In this document: one piece after another, positions 54,351 to 63,103 of the stretch | Layout of the letters: each line of letters begins with the position of its first letter | Numbering within the stretch: position 1 is the stretch's first letter | From: Streptomyces luomodiensis | GTDB lineage: Bacteria > Actinomycetota > Actinomycetes > Streptomycetales > Streptomycetaceae | Assembly (NCBI RefSeq): GCF_031679605.1 | Contig: NZ_CP117522.1 | Span: 2,914,001 to 2,978,000 of the forward strand | Direction: 5' to 3' | Length of the DNA stretch: 64,000 bases | Program-made: the position numbers and the translations under genes | Notes under the pieces: generated by a model | What the model saw: only the letters and a program-made list of their open reading frames with translations | Database searches by the model: none | What the model was told of the DNA's origin: nothing

Positions 54351-54998
54351 GTGCGTGTTGTGGTCGCCGAGGATCTGTTCCTGTTGCGGGACGGGCTGGT
54401 GCGGATGCTGGAGGCGTACGACGTCGAGGTGGTGGCCGCGGTGGCGAGCGGGCCCGAGCTGAGCAAGGCGTTGGCGGAGCTGGCGCCGGATGTCGCGGTG
54501 GTGGATGTGCGGCTGCCGCCGTCGTTCAGCGACGAGGGGTTGCAGTGCGCGCTGGCGGCGCGGCGGGAGCGGCCGGGGTTGCCGGTGCTGGTGCTGTCGC
54601 AGCATGTGGAGCAGCTGTACGCGCGGGAGTTGCTCGCGGACGGCAGCGGCGGCATCGGGTATCTGCTGAAGGACCGGGTCTTCGACGCGGATCAGTTCAT
54701 CGACGCGGTGCGGCGGGTGGCCGCCGGGGGTACGGCGATGGATCCGCAGGTGATCTCGCAGCTGCTGGACCGGCGGGCGCAGGACAAGCCGCTGGGGCGG
54801 CTGACGCCGCGGGAGCTGGAGGTGCTGGAGCTGATGGCGGAGGGGCGGTCGAACGCGGCGATCGCCTCGCGGCTGTGCGTCACGGAGCGGGCGGTGGCCA
54901 AGCACACCTCCAATATCTTCGGGAAGCTCGGTCTGCCGCCGTCGGACGACAACAACCGCCGGGTGCTGGCGGTGCTGGCCTATCTCGATCGGGGCTGA
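54351..54998 (+). CDS. NarL/LuxR-type response regulator
   Basis: 215 residues. Receiver domain: acidic pocket VVVAEDLFLLRDGL, phosphorylated Asp at residue 52 (VAVVDVRLPP), the conserved Ser in VLVLSQH and Lys in GYLLKDRVF. C-terminal LuxR HTH: LTPRELEVLELMAEGRSNAAIASRLCVTERAVAKHTSNIFGKLGL. GTG 54351 gives the standard MRVVVAED start. No kinase gene is adjacent. The nearest is the NarL-type kinase ending at 50128, of the class that usually pairs with this kind of regulator. The promoter likely lies in 54256-54350. Confidence 0.94.
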   Translation: MRVVVAEDLFLLRDGLVRMLEAYDVEVVAAVASGPELSKALAELAPDVAVVDVRLPPSFSDEGLQCALAARRERPGLPVLVLSQHVEQLYARELLADGSGGIGYLLKDRVFDADQFIDAVRRVAAGGTAMDPQVISQLLDRRAQDKPLGRLTPRELEVLELMAEGRSNAAIASRLCVTERAVAKHTSNIFGKLGLPPSDDNNRRVLAVLAYLDRG

Positions 54999-55105
54999 GC
55001 GGGACTGAGCGGCGGCCTCGCCCCGCGCACCATTGCTCCCGCCCCGCAACGCTGGTTAAGTGCCGTATCCGCACGACGCATTGGCCGTTGTCCGATGGGG
55101 GGCGC

Positions 55106-58100
55106 ATGAGCGACCTGAGCAGACGCACGCTGATCGGAACAGCCGGAGCACTCGGGGCCGGGGCCACGCTGGGGAGCCGGTTCCCCGCGGCGGCCGACGG
55201 GCCGGACGACGCACAGGACACCGCCGTGACCCCCTTCGACACCGCCCCCGCGCGCGCCGCCCTGCGGCGGCTGCTGCCGGCGCACGCCGATCAGTTCCGG
55301 CTGGTGGCGCTGGAGCGGCGGGGCGATGAGGAGCGGTTCGAGGTCGAGGGGTCCGCGGGGCGGCTGACGGCCTTGGGGACCAGCCCGGCGGTGCTGCTCA
55401 CCGGCGTGCACTGGTATCTGAAGTACACCTGCCACGCCCAGATCACCTGGTCCGGCGATCAGCTGAACCTGCCGGAGCGGCTGCCCGCGCCCGCCCGGCG
55501 CGTGGCGGGCTCGACCACGCTGCCGCACCGCTTCGCGTTCAACGACACCCACGACGGCTACACCGCGCCGTTCGCCGACTGGGACCGCTGGGAGCACCTG
55601 ATCGACGTCGCGGCCCTGCACGGCTGCAACGAGCTGCTGGTCACCGCCGGTCAGGAGGCCGTCTACCACCGGCTGCTCCAGGAGTTCGGCTATCCGGAGG
55701 CCGAGGCGCGCGCCTGGCTGCCCGCCCCCTCCCACCAGCCGTGGTGGCTGTTGCAGAACATGAGCGCATACGGCGGCCCGGTGTCCACCGCGCTCCTTGA
55801 CAAGCGCACGGCGCTGGGGCGGCGGATCGCGGACCGGCTGCGCGAACTGGGCATGCGGCCGGTGTTCCCCGGCTACTTCGGCACCGTCCCGGACGGGTTC
55901 GCGGACCGCAACCCGGAGGCCCGTACGGTGCCGCAGGGCGACTGGAACGGGCTGCGGCGGCCCGACTGGCTCGATCCGCGCACCGCGTCGTTCCGTCAGG
56001 TGGCCGCCGCCTTCTACCGGCACCAGCGCGACCTGTTCGGCGAGGCCGAGCTGTTCAAGATGGACCTGCTGCACGAGGGCGGCGACCCCGGCGACGTCCC
56101 GGTGCCCGAGGCGGCCCGCGCCGTGGAGACCGCGCTGCGCACCGCCCACCCCGGTGCCATCTGGGTGATCCTCGGCTGGCAGGAGAATCCCCGCCGTGAC
56201 CTGCTGGACGCCGTCGACCACGACCGGATGCTCGTCGTGGACGGGCTGTCGGACCTGGAGACCGTCACCGACCGGGAGCGGGACTGGGGTGCGGTGCCGT
56301 ACGCGTTCGGCACCATCCCCAACTTCGGCGGCCGCACCACGATCGGCGCCAAGACCCATATGTGGGCCGAGCGGTTCACCGTGTGGCGCGACAAACCGGA
56401 CAGCAAGCTCGTCGGCACGGCCTATATGCCGGAGGCGGCCGAACGCGACCCGGCGGCGTTCGAACTGTTCAGCGAGTTGGCGTGGCGGGACGAGCCGGTG
56501 GACCGGGCCGAGTGGTTCCGCCGGTACGCCGATGTGCGCTACGGCGGAGCGGACGCCAGGGCCCGGGAGGCGTTCGCGGCGCTGCGCACCACCGCGTACC
56601 AGATCAGCAGCAAGGACGGCCGGCCGCACGACTCGGTCTTCGCCGCCCGCCCCTCCCTGACCGCGCGCTCGGGCACCAACTACGCGACCCACACCCCCGC
56701 CTTCGACCCGGCCGGCTTCGACGTGGCCTTCGCGGCGCTGCTGGGCGTCCGCGCGCCGCTGCGCGACAGCGACGCCTACCGCCACGACCTCACCGACCTC
56801 GCGCGGCAGGCGCTCGCCAACCGCTCCTGGCAGCTGATCCCCCAGCTTAGGGACGCGTACGAGCGCAAGGACCGCACGGCCTTCCGGACGCTGTCCCGGC
56901 TGTGGCTGAAGCTGATGCGGCTCAGCGACGACATGACCGGCGCCCACCGGCGGTTCCTGCTGGGCCCCTGGCTCGAGGACGCCAAGCGGATGGCGTCCGG
57001 CGAGGAGGAGTCGGCCCAGCTGGAGCGGGCCGCCCGCACCCTCGTCACCACCTGGGCGGACCGCGCCACGGCGGACGGCGGCAAGCTCGCCAACTACGCC
57101 AACCGCGACTGGAGCGGCCTCATCGCCGACTTCCACCTCCCCCAGTGGCAGTCCTATCTGGACGAGCTGGAGGACGCGCTGGCGGAGGACCGCGCACCGC
57201 GCGCCTTCGACTGGTACGCCGTCGAGGAGCCGTGGACGCGGGAGCGCACGACCTATCCGGTGCGGCCGACGGCGGACGCCCACCGCACCGCCCAGCGGGT
57301 GTACGAGGCGCTGGCCAAGGCCCCGTACCAGGGCACGCTGACCGTCACCGCCGAGCCCGCCACCCTGCCGCCCGGCGGCTCCGCGTCCCTCACCGCCGCC
57401 CTGCGCAACGTCAACGGGCTGCGCCCCACCGGCCGCGTCGACTTCGACCTCACCGTGACCGGGCTGGACCCGGCCCCGTCCCCGGACGGCCCGACCCGGC
57501 TGCCCGGCGTCCCCGCGGGCGGCACCGGCGAGGTCCACTGGCGCGCGACCGCGCCCGACGAGCCGCTGGAGCGCCCGCTCGAGCCGCTGCCGTACGAGCT
57601 GGGCGTCACCTACGGGCCCCGGGGCGAGGACCGGGTGCGGGCGGTGCGCACCGGTTCGCTGTGGATCGCCGGACCGCTGGCGGAGGGGATGCGGACGGTC
57701 ACCAACAGCGGTGCGGTCTTCGGCCGGCTGGACGACCGGTTCGCGATCGACGGCGCGGGCCAGGACCTGTGGAAGGGCACCGCCGAATTCGGCTCCGTCT
57801 ACCGCGACGGCGTCCTTGACGTGGGCACGGCCATGACCGTGAAGGTGACCTCCCAGGCGGCCACCGGGCCGTGGGCGCGGGCCGGGATCATCGTCCGCAA
57901 CGACCTCGCCACGGCCGGCTCCCCCGGTTTCGTGAACCTCTCCGTCACCCCGGCCAACGGCGTCGTCCTGTCGTACGACTCGGGCGGCGACGGCACGCTG
58001 GACACCTACCGGCGGATCACCGGCGTCAAGGCGCCCGTGCTGCTGCGGCTGACCCGCACCGCCGCCACCTCCTACACCGGCGAGCTGTCCACCGACGACG

Positions 58101-58246
58101 GCGCGACCTGGCGGACGGTGGCCACCGTGACGGCACCGGGCGGGGCAGCCGCGCAGGACGCCGGGATCTTCATGAGCGCGGCGAACGGCGGCAGCGGGGC
58201 GCGGGGCACGGTCGAGTTCAGCGGCTGGAAAACCAGCACGGCATAG
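55106..58246 (+). CDS. secreted GH89 alpha-N-acetylglucosaminidase
   Basis: 1046 residues. A Tat-type signal (LSRRTLIGTAGALGAGATLGS) is followed by the GH89 (NAGLU) architecture: N-terminal alpha/beta domain (VLLTGVHWYLKYTCHAQITWSG), catalytic barrel (RFAFNDTHDGYTAPFADWDRWEHLIDVAALHGCNELLV, MDLLHEGGDPGD with a candidate catalytic Glu, WVILGWQENP, GTIPNFGGRTT) and a helical C-domain. Two additional beta-rich modules follow, near residues 741-845 (NEW3-like) and 850-1046 (jelly-roll-like, LDVGTAMTVKVTSQAATGPW). The enzyme family removes terminal alpha-GlcNAc from glycans. ATG 55106 is preceded by GGGGGGC. Confidence 0.92.
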   Translation: MSDLSRRTLIGTAGALGAGATLGSRFPAAADGPDDAQDTAVTPFDTAPARAALRRLLPAHADQFRLVALERRGDEERFEVEGSAGRLTALGTSPAVLLTGVHWYLKYTCHAQITWSGDQLNLPERLPAPARRVAGSTTLPHRFAFNDTHDGYTAPFADWDRWEHLIDVAALHGCNELLVTAGQEAVYHRLLQEFGYPEAEARAWLPAPSHQPWWLLQNMSAYGGPVSTALLDKRTALGRRIADRLRELGMRPVFPGYFGTVPDGFADRNPEARTVPQGDWNGLRRPDWLDPRTASFRQVAAAFYRHQRDLFGEAELFKMDLLHEGGDPGDVPVPEAARAVETALRTAHPGAIWVILGWQENPRRDLLDAVDHDRMLVVDGLSDLETVTDRERDWGAVPYAFGTIPNFGGRTTIGAKTHMWAERFTVWRDKPDSKLVGTAYMPEAAERDPAAFELFSELAWRDEPVDRAEWFRRYADVRYGGADARAREAFAALRTTAYQISSKDGRPHDSVFAARPSLTARSGTNYATHTPAFDPAGFDVAFAALLGVRAPLRDSDAYRHDLTDLARQALANRSWQLIPQLRDAYERKDRTAFRTLSRLWLKLMRLSDDMTGAHRRFLLGPWLEDAKRMASGEEESAQLERAARTLVTTWADRATADGGKLANYANRDWSGLIADFHLPQWQSYLDELEDALAEDRAPRAFDWYAVEEPWTRERTTYPVRPTADAHRTAQRVYEALAKAPYQGTLTVTAEPATLPPGGSASLTAALRNVNGLRPTGRVDFDLTVTGLDPAPSPDGPTRLPGVPAGGTGEVHWRATAPDEPLERPLEPLPYELGVTYGPRGEDRVRAVRTGSLWIAGPLAEGMRTVTNSGAVFGRLDDRFAIDGAGQDLWKGTAEFGSVYRDGVLDVGTAMTVKVTSQAATGPWARAGIIVRNDLATAGSPGFVNLSVTPANGVVLSYDSGGDGTLDTYRRITGVKAPVLLRLTRTAATSYTGELSTDDGATWRTVATVTAPGGAAAQDAGIFMSAANGGSGARGTVEFSGWKTSTA

Positions 58247-58258
58247 CGGGTTCGCGGG

Positions 58259-58297
58259 GTGGCGGGACGGGGCCAGGTGACCAACCCGCCCCGCCAC
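58259..58297 (+). terminator. terminator after the GH89 gene
   Basis: GTGGCGGGACGGG (58259-58271) pairs with 58285-58297 with a single mismatch around a 13-base loop. It starts 13 bases after the GH89 stop and immediately precedes the next gene's start at 58312. Confidence 0.6.
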
Positions 58298-58311
58298 TCG
58301 TTCTACGAACC

Positions 58312-60258
58312 GTGGACCAGCACCAGGCGACAGTCGCCCCCGACGACGAGACCACCGGCCTGATCGACGTCGAGCAGGCCGAGGCCGCCATCGTCGAGCA
58401 CTACCCACGGCTGGTGCGGCTCGCGTATCTCATCCTCCCGCCCGGCCTCGCCCGCACCCGCCGGGTGCTCGCGGCGCATGCCCTCGCACAGCGCGCGCTG
58501 CCCCGCAACCGGGCGTACGGCGCGGGCGCCGACCGGCAGCCCGAGGTCGAACTGCCCTGGCAGCGCGGGACGAAGGGCCCGGCGGCCGACGCGGGCTACG
58601 GCTATGTGCGGCTGCGGGTGCTGCGCCTGGCGCTGCGCGCCGCCCGGCCGCGCCGCTGGTGGCGGCCGCCCCCGGCGCTGCCGCAGGTGCTCGGGCTGCG
58701 GCTGTTCCCGCGCTCCGGCGGCGCCGATGAACTGGCCCTGGACAAGGCGCTGTCACAGCTGTCCGGGCCCGGCCGCGCCGCGTACGTCCTGCGGGAGCTG
58801 GAGCGGCTCGGCGAGCACGAGACGCGCACGCTGCTGCGGGCCGCGGGGGTCACCGACGCGCGGGCCGCGCTGGAGGAGGCGGAGTCGGTGCCGGAGCCGG
58901 CCGGCGGCCGGGACGGATCGCTGCTGGAGTCCGCGGAGTTCGACCCGTGTTCGCTCCAGGCGCGGCCCACCGATCTGATGCGCCGCCGTCAGCATCTGCG
59001 GGCGGTGCTGGTGGCCGTGGTGGCGCTGGTGGTGTGCGGCACGCTGCTGGGGACGCCGGGGCGGGGCTGGGGGCCGAGCGGTGCGGCCGCGCCCTTGTAC
59101 GCCCGCCACCCCTCCGCCGAACGGGCCCTCGATCCGCAGCGGTTGACGCGCGCCCTGCCCGACGCCTGGCGCACCGCATCCCGTGCCGACTTCTCCGTCT
59201 GGCCCGCGCGCGGGGACCGCCTCCATGACACCGGTCTGCTGCGCCGCGCGCTGGCCGTCTGGGCGCGGCCGGGCCCCTCGGTGCGGGTGTCGGCCACCAT
59301 GGGCACCCAGTCCGGGCCGCCCTCGGGGCCGCCGCAGCTGCTGTTCGCGGGCGAGGTGGACCGGACGTCGGTGGTGCTGCTGTACGACGGGCTGCGGGTG
59401 GCGCGGTACGCGGAGACGGGCGACGGCGACGGCGGTGCGGTGGCGCTGGACTTCGCCCGGCTGGACGCCGCCGACGCGGCCACCTCGACCGCGCTGGTCC
59501 TCAGCCGGGTGGACGGCAATGTGCGCTATCTGACCGCCCCTTGGGTGCGCCACGCCTGGGTGCGGGATCTGCTGCGCCCCGGCCAGGCGCCGCGTCCGCT
59601 GCACCGCACCGGCGAGGGGGTGACCGACCCGGTGCGCACCGTGCCGTCGCTGCGGCCCTGCCGGGGCTGGCCCGCGCTCCAGTTCGGCCCGCGGCTCGTG
59701 GCCGACCTGGGCGAACTGGCCCCGGCCCGGCTCACCTACGGCACCCCCGGGCACGGTGTGCGCGATGTGGCGGGGCGGGCGGCCCGGCTGAGCTGGGCCA
59801 GGACCGGGTGCCGGCTGGCGCTGATGCGGGCGCGCGGGGTGCGCACGGTCAACTCCTGGCGGTTCGCCGCCCAGCGGCTGCCGGAGGCGGGGGGCCACGC
59901 GGCCTGGCTGTGCACCCGCGCCGACACCTGGCGGGGCACGGGAGCCAAGGTGCTGGCCCAGTTCCAGCCGTGGGACACCCGCCGGGGCGCGGCGGGCGCG
60001 GTCGCCGCCGGCGCCGACAACTCCCCCGCCTGCGGCCCGCGTGCGCCGCGGGTGCTGGCGGGGGTGCTGTGGAAGGCGCGGTCCGGCCACTGGTACCTGC
60101 TGGCCGCCGGAAGCCGTCAGGTCACCGCGATCGCCGCCACCGGCGGTGTCCGGGGCCACTCCTACGGCCGCGCCCTGACCCTGCCCGCCAAGGCGGGTGC
60201 CCGAGCGGACCTGAGGGCCCGGCTGGCGGGCGGTGGCCGACTGGGCCCCCTGCGGTGA
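58312..60258 (+). CDS. membrane protein with ECF-sigma-like cytoplasmic half
   Basis: 648 residues. The N-terminal 215 residues look like a decayed ECF sigma factor. A region-2-like helix (AAIVEHYPRLVRLAYLILP) is followed by a region-4-like segment (ALDKALSQLSGPGRAAYVLRELERLGEHETRTLLRAAGVTDARAALEEAESV). One transmembrane helix follows (VLVAVVALVVCGTLLG, near residue 240), then an extracytoplasmic domain of about 390 residues with several Cys (SLRPCRGWPAL, TGCRLALM, WLCTRADTW, SPACGP). I recognise it as a Streptomyces hypothetical of this size. The sigma likeness is my reading of the sequence. The start GTG 58312 has no clear Shine-Dalgarno. Confidence 0.8.
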   Translation: MDQHQATVAPDDETTGLIDVEQAEAAIVEHYPRLVRLAYLILPPGLARTRRVLAAHALAQRALPRNRAYGAGADRQPEVELPWQRGTKGPAADAGYGYVRLRVLRLALRAARPRRWWRPPPALPQVLGLRLFPRSGGADELALDKALSQLSGPGRAAYVLRELERLGEHETRTLLRAAGVTDARAALEEAESVPEPAGGRDGSLLESAEFDPCSLQARPTDLMRRRQHLRAVLVAVVALVVCGTLLGTPGRGWGPSGAAAPLYARHPSAERALDPQRLTRALPDAWRTASRADFSVWPARGDRLHDTGLLRRALAVWARPGPSVRVSATMGTQSGPPSGPPQLLFAGEVDRTSVVLLYDGLRVARYAETGDGDGGAVALDFARLDAADAATSTALVLSRVDGNVRYLTAPWVRHAWVRDLLRPGQAPRPLHRTGEGVTDPVRTVPSLRPCRGWPALQFGPRLVADLGELAPARLTYGTPGHGVRDVAGRAARLSWARTGCRLALMRARGVRTVNSWRFAAQRLPEAGGHAAWLCTRADTWRGTGAKVLAQFQPWDTRRGAAGAVAAGADNSPACGPRAPRVLAGVLWKARSGHWYLLAAGSRQVTAIAATGGVRGHSYGRALTLPAKAGARADLRARLAGGGRLGPLR

Positions 60259-60288
60259 CGCTCCGCGGGACGTGCTCCGCCCGTCCGC

Positions 60289-62961
60289 TCAGCGCCCGGC
60301 GGCTCCGGCCGTGAAGACGGCGACCGTGCGGCCGGGGACGGTGAAGGTGCCGGTCGCGCGCTCGTAGCCGGCCGTCTTCACCGTGGCGTCGGAGCCGTGC
60401 GCCTGGACCGGGTGGAGCGCGTACGGGGTTCCGGCCAGGGCGGGGACGGTTTGCGCCTGCCGGGACGGGGTGGCGTTGAAGACCACGACGAGCCGGTCGA
60501 GCCGCATGGTGATCACGCCGGGCGTCTCCCCGGTGCCGGACAGCGGGAAGGACAGCGCGTCCTGCACCCCCTTTGCCGTGGCCTGGCTGAACGCCTTCTC
60601 GGTGGTACGGATCCGCAGCAGGTCCCGGTAGGCCGCCGAGGCGCCGGTGATCTCCGCGCAGCCGGGGCGCGCCGCCGGGTTGGTCAACAGGGGTGCGGCG
60701 TAGGGCCACTTGGCCTGGTTGTCCGCGGCCGGGGGCAGTCCCCGGCCGAATCCGTTGCCGTCCTCGCAGTCCCAATGGATGGCGTTGAACCAGTCGCCGC
60801 TGTCGTAGGAGTTGCGGTCCAGCGACTTGGAGCGCAGCAGATCGGTGCCGGCCTGGCTGAGCGCCGGGCCCTGGGAGAGGGCGGCGGTGGCCAGGGCCAG
60901 GACCTGCGCGCGGGCGCGGTCGGCGGCCGGGGTGGTGGCGGGGAGCTTGTAGGCGAGCGCGTCGTAGAGGGTCTCGTTGTCATGGGCGTCGGCGTAGGCG
61001 AGCGCGTCGCCGGGGGCGGCGGCGTAACCGGCCGGGGAGCCGTTGTAGTCGACCTCGGAGCCCTTGACCCGGTGTCCGGCGGTGTCGGTGAAGGTGTAGT
61101 CGGCGAGGTTGCCGGAGAGCCCGACCTTGATCAGGTCCTGGGCGTGCAGCAGCCGGGCCCGCTGCTCGTCCGGTGTGCCGTTGGCGGGTGAGCCGCCCGG
61201 ATCGGTGAAGAGTCCGGAGGCGAAGCCCTGGACGCGGGGGTCCTCATCGAACGGCCCGCCGCCGCGCACCGCGTCCCTGGCCCGGTCGCTGAAGGTGGCG
61301 ATGCCGGTGCCGGCCATGGTGCGCTGGGTGGCCTGGACGAAGCGGGCGTCGTCGGCCACCTCGCCGAAGTTCCAGCCCTCGCCGTAGAGGATGATCGACT
61401 TGCCGTCCACCCCGTCCTTGGCGGGGGTCAGGGCGTCCAGGGCCTTGCGTACGGCCAGGATGTTGGCCTTGGGGTGGTGGCCCATGAGGTCGAAGCGGAA
61501 ACCGTCGACCTTGTACTCCTTGGCCCAGGTGACGATCGAGTCCACCACGAGCTTGCCCATCATCGCGTGCTCGGGCGCGGTGCCGGGGCAGCAGGTGGAG
61601 GTGGCCACGCTGCCGTCGTCCAGCAGCCGCTGGTAGTAGCCGGGCACGATCCGGTCGAGCACCGACTTGCCGTCCTGTCCGGCGGCCACGGTGTGGTTGT
61701 AGACGACGTCCATGACGGTGCGCAGCCCGGCCCGTGCCAGGCCCTGCACCATCTGCCGGAACTCGCGGGTGCGCGCCGGGCCGTCCGGGTCGCTCGCGTA
61801 GCTCCCCTCCGGCACGGTGTAGTGCAGCGGGTCGTAGCCCCAGTTGTAGCCGTCCCGGCCGGCGGTCCGGGCCACGCACGTCTGCTGCTGGTCGGAGTCG
61901 GCGGGCAGGGCGGCCAGGTCGCAGCCGGGCCGGGCCTGGTCGGACCGCCGCTCCGGAACGGTGCCGAAGTCGAAGGCGGGCAGCAGATGGACGTACGAGG
62001 TGCCGGACCGGGCCAGCTCCCGCAGGTGCCGCATCCCGTCCGAGTCGCGGTCGGTGAAGGCGAGGTACTGGCCGGGGTGGGCGCTGGTGCGGTCCGCGAC
62101 GGAGAAGTCGCGGATCTGGAGCTCCTGGATGCGGGCGTCGCGCAGCGGGACGGCCCGGGGCTTGGTCAGCTCCGCCCAGCCGGCCGGGGCGAGCCGGGGG
62201 TCGGCCAGGTCGGTGACCAGGCTGTGGGTGGAGTCGGCGGTCAGGGCGGTGGAGTAGGGGTCGGTGACCTCGTTGGTGACGGTCTTGCCGACGCTCGGCG
62301 CCCAGACCCGGACCCGGTAGCGGTAGGGCTTGTCCCGCCAGTCGGGGCTGCCGGTGACGCTCCACACCCCGCTGCGGGCGTCCCGCCGCATGGCGACGGT
62401 GCGCCCGTCCAGGTCGAGCGAGACGCTCCGGGCGGTCGGCGCCCATACGGAGAGGGTGGGGCGGGAGCCGTGGAAGACCGGGCCGAGGTCGGCCCGGCCG
62501 GCCCGGTCCGCGTAGAGGTCGTCCAGGACGCCGGGGATCTGTACCCCGGTGCGGTGCAGTACCTGCTCGTGGTCGTCGGCCGCGCGCTGGACGGCGGCGA
62601 GGGGGCCGCGCAGGGCGGTGGCGGCCTTGTCGCGGTCGCGCGGGTCGAGCCGGTAGGCGGGGCGGCCGGTCAGGTGCGGGTAGGCGGCCCGCTGGGCGTC
62701 GGTCAGGGAGGCCGGGGTCAGCCGCAGGGTGCCGCCACCGGTGTAGCTCAGCTCCTCGGTGGTCGCGGCGGTGTGCTCGACCGGCCAGACGACGGTGGCC
62801 CGGTCGATCCACTGCGCCTCGGCGGTGGCGGGGGGCTGCGCCCCGGCGGTGCCGGTCGCGGCCCGCGCGGTCTGCGGTACGGCGGGCACGGCGGCCGCGC
62901 CCAGGGCCAGGGTGGCGAGCGCGGCGGCGGCGCGGAAAAGGGTGACTCTCGGGGGTTTCAC
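60289..62961 (-). CDS. pulA: secreted pullulanase-type alpha-1,6-glucosidase (GH13)
   Basis: 890 residues. Signal peptide VKPPRVTLFRAAAALATLALGAAAVPAVPQTARA. N-terminal beta domains (AQWIDRATVVWPV, a CBM48-like LSVWAPTARSVSLDL with YRYRVRVWAPS), then the GH13 barrel: VMDVVYNHT, GFRFDLMGHHPK (nucleophile Asp), IILYGEGWNFGEV (acid/base Glu) and AYADAHDNETLYDALAYK (stabilising Asp). YNWGYDPLHYTVPEGSY is the pullulanase signature. It debranches alpha-1,6 links in starch or pullulan outside the cell. GTG 62961 is used, with AAGGAG 11 bases upstream. It is downstream of the amylase gene on the same strand. Confidence 0.95.
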   Translation of the reverse strand: MKPPRVTLFRAAAALATLALGAAAVPAVPQTARAATGTAGAQPPATAEAQWIDRATVVWPVEHTAATTEELSYTGGGTLRLTPASLTDAQRAAYPHLTGRPAYRLDPRDRDKAATALRGPLAAVQRAADDHEQVLHRTGVQIPGVLDDLYADRAGRADLGPVFHGSRPTLSVWAPTARSVSLDLDGRTVAMRRDARSGVWSVTGSPDWRDKPYRYRVRVWAPSVGKTVTNEVTDPYSTALTADSTHSLVTDLADPRLAPAGWAELTKPRAVPLRDARIQELQIRDFSVADRTSAHPGQYLAFTDRDSDGMRHLRELARSGTSYVHLLPAFDFGTVPERRSDQARPGCDLAALPADSDQQQTCVARTAGRDGYNWGYDPLHYTVPEGSYASDPDGPARTREFRQMVQGLARAGLRTVMDVVYNHTVAAGQDGKSVLDRIVPGYYQRLLDDGSVATSTCCPGTAPEHAMMGKLVVDSIVTWAKEYKVDGFRFDLMGHHPKANILAVRKALDALTPAKDGVDGKSIILYGEGWNFGEVADDARFVQATQRTMAGTGIATFSDRARDAVRGGGPFDEDPRVQGFASGLFTDPGGSPANGTPDEQRARLLHAQDLIKVGLSGNLADYTFTDTAGHRVKGSEVDYNGSPAGYAAAPGDALAYADAHDNETLYDALAYKLPATTPAADRARAQVLALATAALSQGPALSQAGTDLLRSKSLDRNSYDSGDWFNAIHWDCEDGNGFGRGLPPAADNQAKWPYAAPLLTNPAARPGCAEITGASAAYRDLLRIRTTEKAFSQATAKGVQDALSFPLSGTGETPGVITMRLDRLVVVFNATPSRQAQTVPALAGTPYALHPVQAHGSDATVKTAGYERATGTFTVPGRTVAVFTAGAAGR

Positions 62962-62996
62962 AGGGCTGGTGACTCCTTGAGGTGTGGTGTGGGTGT

Positions 62997-63036
62997 GGGC
63001 CCCGCGCCCACCCGCCCGGGTGCGGGCGCGGGGCCC
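62997..63036 (-). terminator. terminator between amylase and pullulanase genes
   Basis: Perfect 13-base arms (GGGCCCCGCGCCC at 62997-63009, complement at 63024-63036) with a 14-base loop. It follows the amylase stop on the minus strand and precedes the pullulanase ribosome-binding site, so the two genes may have separate or attenuated transcription. Confidence 0.75.
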
Positions 63037-63103
63037 CCGCACGCCCGGGGGCGCGGGCGCGAAGCCCTCACCCCCGGGCGTGCCCGCCGGTGCGGGCCAC
63101 GGC

